This document shows, one piece after another, positions 53,225-64,000 of a stretch of DNA of 64,000 nucleotides; positions within the stretch are counted from its first letter, which is position 1, and the number at the start of each line of letters is the position of its first letter. The stretch comes from Mimachlamys varia (taxonomy: Eukaryota > Mollusca > Bivalvia > Pectinida > Pectinidae). The stretch covers positions 28,390,410-28,454,409 of the forward strand of contig OX392540.1 in NCBI GenBank assembly GCA_947623455.1, read 5' to 3'. The notes below the pieces were generated by a model. That model did not search any database. It was given only the letters and a program-made list of their open reading frames with translations, and had not been told where the DNA came from. Made by a program: the position numbers and the translations under genes.

Positions 53225-53364
53225 CTACTTCCGGCACATCGCCAGAATGATCAAAACTCCCGCCAAACCAAACAGAATTCCCCCGGCGGTGGAAAGTCCG
53301 AACGCCCAACCAAGGTTGCTTTGCTCTGACGCGAATATGATAACTCCAATCAGGATTGCTCCGG
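53225..53364 (-). CDS. Gene C last exon: PMP22/claudin-type tetraspan protein, C-terminal part
   Basis: The acceptor is ttttaattttacag; 46 codons enter in phase 1 and end with TAG at 53225-53227. It reads GAILIGVIIFASEQSNLGWA and then FGLSTAGGILFGLAGVLIIL, ending AMCRK. It supplies the end of one membrane helix, a short loop with Trp, and the last helix followed by a short basic cytoplasmic end, as in claudin/PMP22-fold proteins. The specific subfamily is not determined. Confidence 0.75.
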
Positions 53365-53609
53365 CTGTAAAATTAAAATTATATGTGTCGTTAAGATTAA
53401 ATTCGGATGTGCATACTATACAGCAAAGGCATCCAAAAAATATTTCGCTTAATATTGAAAAATTGAGCTATTCGGAGACAAATTTGAAATAAACAAACGA
53501 GAACATGACAATCGTAAATCATTGTGCACAATTTATGTTTGATATTTCAGTAGTAATATTGAAATTGTTTATAAATCTTTGTTAAAAAAAAAAAAGAAGA
53601 AAATCTCAC

Positions 53610-53765
53610 CTGATGCGAAACAAACTAAGACGTCCAGAATACCAAGGATCTTGTTCCCCGAAACTTTTGGAACGCATATGTACAATACGGTGAAAAATAA
53701 AACTACAAGAGTCCCGACGAATCCGAGTCCTTCAAACGCCCGGATTTGTTCAAACTTGGCAAATG
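53610..53765 (-). CDS. Gene C penultimate exon: tetraspan membrane protein
   Basis: 156 nt between acceptor gtttcgtttctttttag and donor CAG|GTGAGA, phases 1 to 1, joining the last exon as GCC (Ala). It reads FAKFEQIRAFEGLGFVGTLV, then a hydrophobic run VLFFTVLYICV, a loop VPKVSGNK, and a further helix ILGILDVLVCFAS that continues in the last exon. The Arg before the helix (IRAFEG) sits where claudin-type proteins carry a conserved Arg. The first helix and the extracellular loop with its expected W..C..C motif must be in upstream exons, which I could not find; the 41-bp minisatellite begins 230 bp upstream. Confidence 0.75.
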
Positions 53766-53991
53766 CTAAAAAGAAACGAAACAAAATAAGTTTACAGTGA
53801 GAGATGTTTCACCCAAGCACATGTTTGAGAACGTGAAATAACGTAGGAGGTTTTGAGGAGATTTTTTGCATATGAACACACTTGTTTTGCTTATTTTTGC
53901 ATGGTATTGTGTGTGTGTATATATGCCTCTATTTATTCAACATTAAACCTGTGTTCAGTTATAAAGCGATTCCTGTCTAAACAAACATATT

Positions 53992-56900
53992 AACCAAACC
54001 AAAGTGTCCAAACTACCAAGGATCTAGTGTTCACACAAACCAAAGTGTCCAGACTAACAAGGTTCTACTGTACACACAAACCAAAGTGTCCAGACTAACA
54101 AGGTTCTACTGTACACACAAACCAAAGTGTCCAGACTAACAAGGTTCTACTGTACACACAAACCAAAGTGTCCAAACTACCAAGGATCTAGTGTTCACAC
54201 AAACCAAAGTGTCCAAACTAACAAGGTTCTGTTGTACAAACAAATCAAAGTGTCCAAACTAACAAGGTTTTACTGTACACACAAACCAAATTTTCCGAAT
54301 TAACAAGGTTTTACCGTACACACAAACCAAAGTGTCCAAACTAACAAGGTTTTACTGTACACACAAACCAAATTGTCCGAATTAACAAGGTTTTACAAAA
54401 CTCACAAACCAAAGTGTGCAAAATAACAAGGTTCTGTTGTACAAACAAACCAAAATGTCCAAACTAACAAGGTTCTACAGTACACAAAAACCAACGTGTC
54501 CAAACTAACAATGTTTTACCGATCACACAAACCAAAGTGTGCAAACTAACAAGGTTCTACCGTACACACAAACCAAAGTGTCCAAACTTACAAAGTTGTA
54601 CTGTACACAAAAACCAAAGTGTCCAAACTAACAAGGTTCTACCGTACTCACAAACCAACGTGTCCAAACTAACAAGGTTCTACTGTACATACAAACAAAA
54701 TTGTCCGAACTAACAAGGTTTTACCGTACTCACAAACCAAAGTGTCCAAACTCACAAGGTTCTACTGTACATACAAACAAAATTGTCCGAACTAACAAGG
54801 TTTTAATGTACTCACAAACCAAATTGTAAAAACTAACAAGGTTCCACTGTACTCACAAACCAAAGTGTCCAAACTAACAAGGTTCTACTGTACACACAAA
54901 CCAGATTGTCCGAACTAACAAGGTTTAACAGTACTCATAAACCAAAGTGTTCAAAATAACAAGGTTCTGTTGTACAAACAAACCAAATTGTCCAAACTAA
55001 CAAGGTTCTACTGTACACACAAACCAAAGTGTCCAAACTAACAAGGTTCTACTGTACACACAAACCAAGTTGTCCAAACTAACAAAGTTCTACCGTATAC
55101 ACAAACCAAATTGTCCGAACTAACAAGGTTTTACTGTACACACAAACCAAACTATCCGAACTATCAAGATTTTACCGTACACACAAACCAAACTGTCCAA
55201 AATAACAAGGTTTTACCGCACACACAAACCAAAGTGTCCAAACTAACAAGGTTTTACTGTATACACAAACAAAAGTGTACAAACTAACAAGGTTCTACTG
55301 TACACACAAACCAAAGTGTCCAAACTAACAAGGTTCTACTGTACACAAAAACCAAAGTGTTCAAACTAACAAGGTTCTACTGTACACAAAAACCAAAGTG
55401 TTCAAACTAACAAGGTCCTACTGTACTCACAAACCAAAGTGTCCAAACTAACAAGGTTTTACTGTACTCACAAACCAAAGTGTCCAAACTATCAAGGTTC
55501 TACTGTACATACAAACCAAAGTGTCCATACTAACAAGGTTATACTGTACTCACAAACCAAAGTGTCCAACCTAACAAGGTTCTTTTGAACAAACAAAACA
55601 AAGTGTCCAAACTAACAAGGTTCTACTGTACACACAAACCAATGTGTCCAAACAAACAAGGCTCTACTGTACACACAAACCAAAGTGTCCATACTAACAA
55701 GGTTCTACTGTACTCACAAACCAAAGTGTCCAAACTTACAAGGTTCTACTGTACACAAAAACCAAAGTGTCCAAACTATCAAGGTTATACTGTACACACA
55801 AACCAAAGTGTCCAAACTATCAAGGTTCTACTGTACTCACAAACCAAAGTGTCCAAACTAACAAGGTTCTACTGTACTCACAAACCAAAGTGTCCAAACT
55901 TACAAGGTTCTACTGTACACAAAAACCAAAGTGTTCAAACTAACAAGGTTCTACTGTACACAAAAACCAAAGTGTTCAAACTAACAAGGTTCTACTGTAC
56001 TCACAAACCAAAGTGTCCAAACTAACAAGGTTTTACTGTACTCACAAACCAAAGTGTCCAAACTATCAAGGTTCTACTGTACATACAAACCAAAGTGTTC
56101 AAACTAAACAGGTTTTACTGTACTCAAAAACCAAAGTGTCCAAACTATCAAGGTTCTACTGTACATACAAACCAAAGTGTCCATACTAACAAGGTTTTAC
56201 TGTACTCACAAACCAAAGTGTCCAAACTATCAAGGTTCTACTGTACATACAAACCAAAGTGTTCAAACTAACAAGGTTTTACTGTACACACAAACCAAAG
56301 TGTCCATACTAACAAGGTTCTACTGTACTCACAAACCAAAGTGTCCAAACTAACAAGGTTCTACTGTACTCACAAACCAAAGTGTCCAAACTAACAAGGT
56401 TCTACTGTACACAAAAACCAAAGTGTCCAAACTATCAAGGTTATACTGTACACACAAACCAAAGTGTCCAAACTAACAAGGTTCTACTGTACTCACAAAC
56501 CAAAGTGTCCAAACTTACAAGGTTCTACTGTACTCACAAACCAAAGTGTCCAAACTTACAAGGTTCTACTGTACTCACAAACCAAAGTGTCCAAACTAAC
56601 AAGGTTCTACTGTACTCACAAACCAAAGTGTCCAAACTAACAAGGTTCTACTGTACACAAAAACCAAAGTGTCCAAACTAACAAGGTTCTACTGTACTCA
56701 CAAACCAAAGTGTCCAAACTAACAAGGTTCTACTGTACTCACAAACCAAAGTGTCCAAACTAACAAGGTTCTACTGTACACAAAAACCAAACTGTCCAAA
56801 CTTACAAGGTTCTACTGTACACAAAAACCAAAGTGTTCAAACTAACAAGGTTTTATTGTACATACAAACCAAAGTGTTCAAACTAACAAGGTTCTACTGT

Positions 56901-59900
56901 ACTCACAAACCAAAGTGTCCAAACTTACAAGGTTCTACTGTACACAAAAACCAAAGTGTTCAAACTAACAAGGTTCTACTGTACACAAAAACCAAAGTGT
57001 TCAAACTAACAAGGTTCTACTGTACTCACAAACCAAAGTGTCCAAACTAACAAGGTTTTACTGTACTCACAAACCAAAGTGTCCAAACTATCAAGGTTCT
57101 ACTGTACATACAAACCAAAGTGTTCAAACTAACAAGGTTTTACTGTACTCACAAACCAAAGTGTCCAAACTATCAAGGTTCTACTGTACATACAAACCAA
57201 AGTCTCCATACTAACAAGGTTTTACTGTACTCACAAACCAAAGTGTCCAAACTATCAAGGTTCTACTGTACATACAAACCAAAGTGTTCAAACTAACAAG
57301 GTTTTACTGTACTCACAAACCAAAGTGTCCAAACTATCAAGGTTCTACTGTACATACAAACCAAAGTGTTCAAACTAACAAGGTTCTACTGTACACACAA
57401 ACCAAAGTGTCCATACTAACAAGGTTTTACTGTACTCACAAACCAAAGTGTTCAAACTAACAAGGTTCTACTGTACATACAAACAAAATATTCCGAACTA
57501 ACAAGGTTTTAATGTACTCACAAACCAAATTGTAAAAACTAACAAGGTTCTACTGTACTCAGAAACCAAAGTGTCCAAACTAACAAGGTTCTACTGTACA
57601 TACAAACAAAATTGTCCAAACTAACAAGGTTTTACTATACACACAAACCAAGTTGACCAAAATAACAAGGTTTTACCGTATACACAAACCAAAGTGTCCA
57701 GACTTACAAGGTTCTACTGTACACACAAACCAAACTGTCCAAACTAACAAGGTTCTACTGTACATACAAACCAAAGTGTCCAAACTAACAAGGTTCTATT
57801 GTACACACAAACCAACAAGGTTATACTGTACACACAAACCAAAGTCTCCAAACTAACAAGGTTCTACTGTACTCACAAACCAAAGTGTCCAAACTAACAA
57901 GGTTCTACTGTACACAAAAACCAAAGTGTCCAAACTTACAAGGTTCTACTGTACACAAAAACCAAAGTGTTCAAACTAACAAGGTTTTATTGTACATACA
58001 AACCAAAGTGTTCAAACTAACAAGGTTCTACTGTACACAAAAACCAAAGTGTTCAAACTAACAAGGTTCTACTGTACACAAAAACCAAAGTGTTCAAACT
58101 AACAAGGTTCTACTGTACTCACAAACCAAAGTGTCCAAACTAACAAGGTTTTACTGTACTCACAAACCAAAGTGTCCAAACTATCAAGGTTCTACTGTAC
58201 ATACAAACCAAAGTGTTCAAACTAACAAGGTTTTACTGTACTCACAAACCAAAGTGTCCAAACTATCAAGGTTCTACTGTACATACAAACCAAAGTGTCC
58301 ATACTAACAAGGTTTTACTGTACTCACAAACCAAAGTGTCCAAACTATCAAGGTTCTACTGTACATACAAACCAAAGTGTTCAAACTAACAAGGTTCTAC
58401 TGTACTCACAAACCAAAGTGTCCAAACTATCAAGGTTCTACTGTACATACAAACCAAAGTGTTCAAACTAACAAGGTTCTACTGTACACACAAACCAAAG
58501 TGTCCATACTAACAAGGTTTTACTGTACTCACAAACCAAAGTGTTCAAACTAACAAGGTTCTACTGTACACAAAAACCAAACTGTCCAAACTTACAAGGT
58601 TCTACTGTACACAAAAACCAAAGTGTTCAAACTAACAAGGTTTTATTGTACATACAAACCAAAGTGTTCAAACTAACAAGGTTCTACTGTACTCACAAAC
58701 CAAAGTGTCCAAACTTACAAGGTTCTACTGTACACAAAAACCAAAGTGTTCAAACTAACAAGGTTCTACTGTACACAAAAACCAAAGTGTTCAAACTAAC
58801 AAGGTTCTACTGTACTCACAAACCAAAGTGTCCAAACTAACAAGGTTTTACTGTACTCACAAACCAAAGTGTCCAAACTATCAAGGTTCTACTGTACATA
58901 CAAACAAAATTGTCCAAACTAACAAGGTTTTACTATACACACAAACCAAGTTGACCAAAATAACAAGGTTTTACCGTATACACAAACCAAAGTGTCCAGA
59001 CTTACAAGGTTCTACTGTACACACAAACCAAACTGTCCAAACTAACAAGGTTCTACTGTACATACAAACCAAAGTGTCCAAACTAACAAGGTTCTATTGT
59101 ACACACAAACCAACAAGGTTATACTGTACACACAAACCAAAGTGTCCAAACTAACAAGGTTCTACTGTACTCACAAACCAAAGTGTCCAAACTAACAAGG
59201 TTCTACTGTACACAAAAACCAAAGTGTCCAAACTTACAAGGTTCTACTGTACACAAAAACCAAAGTGTTCAAACTAACAAGGTTTTATTGTACATACAAA
59301 CCAAAGTGTTCAAACTAACAAGGTTCTACTGTACACAAAAACCAAAGTGTTCAAACTAACAAGGTTCTACTGTACACAAAAACCAAAGTGTTCAAACTAA
59401 CAAGGTTCTACTGTACTCACAAACCAAAGTGTCCAAACTAACAAGGTTTTACTGTACTCACAAACCAAAGTGTCCAAACTATCAAGGTTCTACTGTACAT
59501 ACAAACCAAAGTGTTCAAACTAACAAGGTTTTACTGTACTCACAAACCAAAGTGTCCAAACTATCAAGGTTCTACTGTACATACAAACCAAAGTGTCCAT
59601 ACTAACAAGGTTTTACTGTACTCACAAACCAAAGTGTCCAAACTATCAAGGTTCTACTGTACATACAAACCAAAGTGTTCAAACTAACAAGGTTCTACTG
59701 TACTCACAAACCAAAGTGTCCAAACTATCAAGGTTCTACTGTACATACAAACCAAAGTGTTCAAACTAACAAGGTTCTACTGTACACACAAACCAAAGTG
59801 TCCATACTAACAAGGTTTTACTGTACTCACAAACCAAAGTGTTCAAACTAACAAGGTTCTACTGTACATACAAACAAAATATTCCGAACTAACAAGGTTT

Positions 59901-62212
59901 TAATGTACTCACAAACCAAATTGTAAAAACTAACAAGGTTCTACTGTACTCACAAACCAAAGTGTCCAAACTAACAAGGTTCTACTGTACATACAAACAA
60001 AATTGTCCGAACTAACAAGGTTTTATGTACACACTAACCAAAGTGTCCAAACTAACAAGGGTTTACTATACACACAAACCAAGTTGACCAAAATAACAAG
60101 GTTTTACCGTATACACAAACCAAAGTGTCCAGACTTACAAGGTTCTACTGTACACACAAACCAAACTGTCCAAACTAACAAGGTTCTACTGTACATACAA
60201 ACCAAAGTGTCCAAACCAACAAGGTTCTATTGTACACACAAACCAACAATGTTATACTGTACACACAAACCAAAGTGTCCAAACTAACAAGGTTCTATTG
60301 TACACACAAACCAAATTGTCCGAACTAACAAGGTTTTAGTGTACACACAAACCAAAGTGTCCAAACTTACAAGGTTTTACTGTACTTACAAACCAGTGTG
60401 CAAACTAACAAGGTTCTACCTTACACAGAAACCAAAGTGTGCAAACTAACAAGGTTCTACCGTACTCAGAAACCAAAGTGTCCATACTAACAAGGTTCTG
60501 TTGTACAAACAAACAAAAGTGTCCAAACTTACAAGGTTCTACTGTACACACAAATCAAAGTGTTCAAACCAACAAGGTTCTACTGTACTCACAAACCAAA
60601 GTGTCCAAACTAACAAGGTTCTGTTGAACAAACAAACCAAAGTGTCCAAACTAACAAGGTTCTACTGTACACACAAACCAATGTGTCCAAACAAACAAGG
60701 CTCTGCCGTACACACAAAGCAAAGTGTCCAGACTAACAAGGTTTTACTGTACTCACAAACCAAAGTGCCAAAACTAACAAGTTTCTACTGTACACACAAA
60801 CAAAATATTCCGAACTAACAAGGTTTTAATGTACTCACAAACCAAATTGTAAAAACTAACAAGGTTCTACTGTACTCACAAACCAAAGTGTCCAAACTAA
60901 CAAGGTTCTACTGTACATACAAACAAAATTGTCCGAACTAACAAGGTTTTATGTACACACTAACCAAAGTGTCCAAACTAACAAGGGTTTACTATACACA
61001 CAAACCAAGTTGACCAAAATAACAAGGTTTTACCGTATACACAAACCAAAGTGTCCAGACTTACAAGGTTCTACTGTACACACAAACCAAACTGTCCAAA
61101 CTAACAAGGTTCTACTGTACATACAAACCAAAGTGTCCAAACCAACAAGGTTCTATTGTACACACAAACCAACAATGTTATACTGTACACACAAACCAAA
61201 GTGTCCAAACTAACAAGGTTCTATTGTACACACAAACCAAATTGTCCGAACTAACAAGGTTTTAGTGTACACACAAACCAAAGTGTCCAAACTTACAAGG
61301 TTCTACTGTACACACAAATCAAAGTGTTCAAACCAACAAGGTTCTACTGTACTCACAAACCAAAGTGTCCAAACTAACAAGGTTCTGTTGAACAAACAAA
61401 CCAAAGTGTCCAAACTAACAAGGTTCTACTGTACACACAAACCAATGTGTCCAAACAAACAAGGCTCTGCCGTACACACAAAGCAAAGTGTCCAGACTAA
61501 CAAGGTTTTACTGTACTCACAAACCAAAGTGCCAAAACTAACAAGTTTCTACTGTACACACAAACCAAAGTGTCCAGACTAACAAGGTTCTACTGTACAC
61601 ACAAACCAAAGTGCCAAAACTAACAAGGTTCTACTGTACACACAAACCAAAGTGTCCAAACTAACAAGGTTCTACCGTACACACAAACCAAAGTGTCCAA
61701 ACTAACAAGGTTCTACTGTACACACAAACCAAAGTGTCCAAACTAACAAGGTTCTACCGTACACACAAACCAAGTGTCAAAACTAACAAGGTTCTATATC
61801 GTACACACAAACCAAAGTGTCCAAACTAACAAGGTTCTATATCGTACACACAAACCAAAGTGTGCAAACTAACAAGGTTCTACCGTACACACAAACAAAA
61901 GTGTCCAGACTAACAAGGTTTTACTGTACACACAAACCAAAGTGCCAAAACTAACAAGGTTCTACTGTACACACAAACCAAATTGTAAAAGCTAACAAGG
62001 TTCTACCGTACATACAAACCAAAGTGTCCAAACTAACAAGGTTCTACTGCACACACAAACCAAAGTGTCCAAACTAACAAGATTTTACCGTACACACAAA
62101 CCAAAGTGTCCAAACTAACAAGGTTCTGTTGTACAAACAAACCAAAGTGTCCAAACTAACAAGTCTCTACTGTACATACAAACCAATGTGTCCAGACTAT
62201 AAAGTTTCTGCT
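53992..62212. repeat. 41-bp minisatellite, about 200 copies with higher-order structure
   Basis: The unit reads ctaacaaggttctactgtac followed by acacaaaccaaagtgtccaaa. Substitutions cluster in a few positions (acacac/actcac/acatac/acacaaaa; tccaaa/ttcaaa/tccata). Multi-unit blocks recur: 56751-57050 with 58541-58840; about 57650-58540 with about 58950-59840; 60003-60287 with 60929-61213. Stop-free units create many ORFs of 60 to 150 codons that are not genes. Confidence 0.95.
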
Positions 62213-62937
62213 GTACACTACACCACCAATAATGTGCTTTTGAATCGTAATAACATGGTGCTTTATCTATGGCAATACTTGCCGATTATGATATTTTGCT
62301 TATTTGTTACTATGACTCTCATCTCTCCCGAATTGAGAGAGATACGACGATTATACAATTGAAAGCAATTAAATTGGTTATCACGCATAGATATTGTTGT
62401 AGTTAGATTGGAAAACAGGCCCCCGACGGTTATCCGATATGATTAGTAATTCCCTCGTGGGATTCACAAACACGAACACGAGGAGAAAGATCTCGAGTTA
62501 TTCCCCTTTGATCAATAAGCAACACACTGTGACTGACGGTGCCGACTCTATCAATAATTTTACATGAAAGCCTACTGGTTATTACATCCAGTGTATAATG
62601 ATAGGATCGCTCTTTTAGTTCTCCTCATAAAAATGTATGGTGGGGACAGTTCGTGGGCTGGTCCCCAATTTGCATTATCGTTTGTAGACGTGTGGAGCTA
62701 TGCTATTCATCCCTGCAAACACATTTGAACTTCTCCAAATAAAAGGCTGGAAACGTTCATTAGGACATTTCAGGGGCGAATTAGTTAAAGCGTAACACGG
62801 TATCTGTTATTTCCAATTAAGAAGAGTTCCATTGAGATTAGTGTAATATCCCTTCGGATACTTCTATCTCTATATAAAAGATGAAGGCACAAAAAGCATT
62901 TTTACTAGATTAGAATAACCCCCTCGAAGCCTTTTGA
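62213..62937. other. Intergenic stretch, nothing recognised
   Basis: Right flank of the 41-bp array. If gene C's first exons lie upstream on the minus strand they could be here or beyond the window, but I found no convincing exon. Confidence 0.45.
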
Positions 62938-63179
62938 AAAGGACGATGTATGCTATAAAATGTAACTATTAGGAATGAAATATATTTTTCAACATCTATG
63001 AGATCATAACAACATTGAAAAGAACTCTGTATGCTATAAAATGAAACTATAAGGAATGAAATATATTTTTCAACATTCATGAGATCATAACAACATTGAT
63101 AAGGACTATGTATGCTATAAAATGTAACTATCAGGAATGAAATATCTTTTTCAACATTCATGAGGTCATAACAACATTG
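62938..63179. repeat. Three tandem copies of an 81-bp unit
   Basis: Each copy contains 'gtatgctataaaatg.aact', 'aggaatgaaatat' and 'tttttcaaca', then 'atgag(a/g)tcataacaacattg'. Copies differ at about one base in ten. Confidence 0.85.
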
Positions 63180-63457
63180 GATATATGTACATATCGGAAT
63201 ATATTTGCCAATAAAGCTAATAAGGTGAACTTCATTCCTTAGATATTGACAATGGTGGTATTACAATTTACTTGTTACAACTTAATTTACTTCATCATAG
63301 AGTGGTCCAGTGCTCGAGAGATAAATGGTGAATACAATGTAGGTTTGACGCGTACAATGATTTATAGGACTTTGAAAACTAACCCGTTCATCCCTGAAGA
63401 CCCCAACTAACCCATCCAGATAAGTAGGAATGAGTCTTCACTGATGAGTCGTAAGAA

Positions 63458-63848
63458 TTAAAGGCTCAATATACGTAACTTTCGGCAAAACTTGAAGCGA
63501 AAATCAAGCCTAATAGCTTTTCATATTTATAGATTTAGTTAAGATTGACTGATATCAGCAATATTCCAGATGATTTTTACGCGGTTACCGATACAGCAGC
63601 CGTTGAAACTCGGTATTTGTAAACACGCGTACATTTTAAACTGTCTTCTAACTTCGGTTGGTTGTTGAAGAGGGCCCCAATCTGAATTATTTTCAATTCC
63701 TTGGATTTTTCTGTCAGGAGTTTCTTGTTAGTTACCGCTTAGGTTTACATCGTTTTAGGTTTATTTTTTCATGGATATCAATTGGATTTTTTTCAGAATT
63801 TTCAGAATCACGAAAAGTGTCCTTAAGTTACGTATATTGGGCCTTTAA
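63458..63848. mobile_element. piggyBac-like MITE, copy 3
   Basis: The element at 63462-63844 (383 bp) has ends AGGCTCAATATACGTAA and TTACGTATATTGGGCCT (one mismatch), flanked by TTAA on both sides. The open frame inside is not shared with the other copies. Confidence 0.82.
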
Positions 63849-64000
63849 ATTTAATTAACAACTTAAACTTGAACTGAAATTATCTACGTTGGAAGCGTTT
63901 TAAGAATTGTTTGTCCTCTTTGAAATATAATTCCAATGTCGATACTTTCGTATATGTTCTTTAATATATATACGTGTAGTGCGCACTACACTTGGATTTT

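Noticed and set aside
55585..61582. Many 60 to 146-codon frames reading KVSKLTRFYCTHKPK-type repeats
   Set aside because: Translation of the 41-bp minisatellite; frames open and close as unit variants change, with no other gene signal.
24283..62212. CRISPR-like regular repeats
   Set aside because: All arrays are direct tandem repeats without unique spacers, in a eukaryotic context with introns and retroelements.

Overview
The window is eukaryotic nuclear DNA. It is AT-rich and intron-rich, with about 40 percent in tandem arrays and most of the rest in short interspersed elements. Genes are seen only as small exons with GT..AG borders. Several interspersed elements look like ones I associate with bivalve molluscs: a repeat starting with AGCTCACCTGG and ending CAGGTGAGC, tRNA-derived SINEs with a 'cgtcctattaacaac' type tail, and TTAA-flanked MITEs. 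I therefore infer a bivalve, without naming a species. No prokaryotic features were seen.

Three host genes can be read, all on the minus strand. Gene A (about 10869 down to 731) is a small type I membrane protein. It has a signal-peptide exon, an Asp/Gly/Leu triplet-repeat exon made of a 9-bp minisatellite, a juxtamembrane microexon, a transmembrane exon and two cytoplasmic exons. All six coding exons join in phase, giving about 189 residues before an unresolved last exon. Its 6.8-kb first intron holds a 4.7-kb LTR retrotransposon (5894-10597) in the same orientation, with apparently identical LTRs. Gene B (39606 down to 33889 or beyond) is a secreted coiled-coil protein: a signal-peptide exon followed by five exons of exactly 63 nt, all phase 0, each coding three heptads. 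Gene C (53765 down to 53225) is the 3' end of a tetraspan membrane protein of PMP22/claudin type. Its upstream intron appears to contain the 8.2-kb 41-bp minisatellite.

Layout: 1-5890 gene A 3' exons with foldback and MITE elements; 5894-10597 gag-only LTR retrotransposon; 10695-10869 gene A exon 1; 11373-11515 pogo-like MITE; 11648-20558 higher-order repeat A(BBA)x3 with TTAA at every internal junction; 20560-24280 dispersed repeats; 24283-28913 44-bp minisatellite; 29-33 kb sparse, with a LINE 3' fragment; 33.6-39.6 kb gene B with many repeats in its introns; 39.9-41 kb SINE and dispersed repeat; 41306-42800 25-bp minisatellite with a palindrome in each unit; 43.9-50.4 kb transposon graveyard (nested foldbacks, decayed mariner, paired long hairpins); 50652-52735 31-bp minisatellite; 53.2-53.8 kb gene C; 53992-62212 41-bp minisatellite; 62.2-64 kb short repeats and a third copy of the piggyBac-like MITE.

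The many long open frames over the minisatellites are by-products of stop-free repeat units and are not called as genes. All family names rest on motifs read by eye; no database search was possible.
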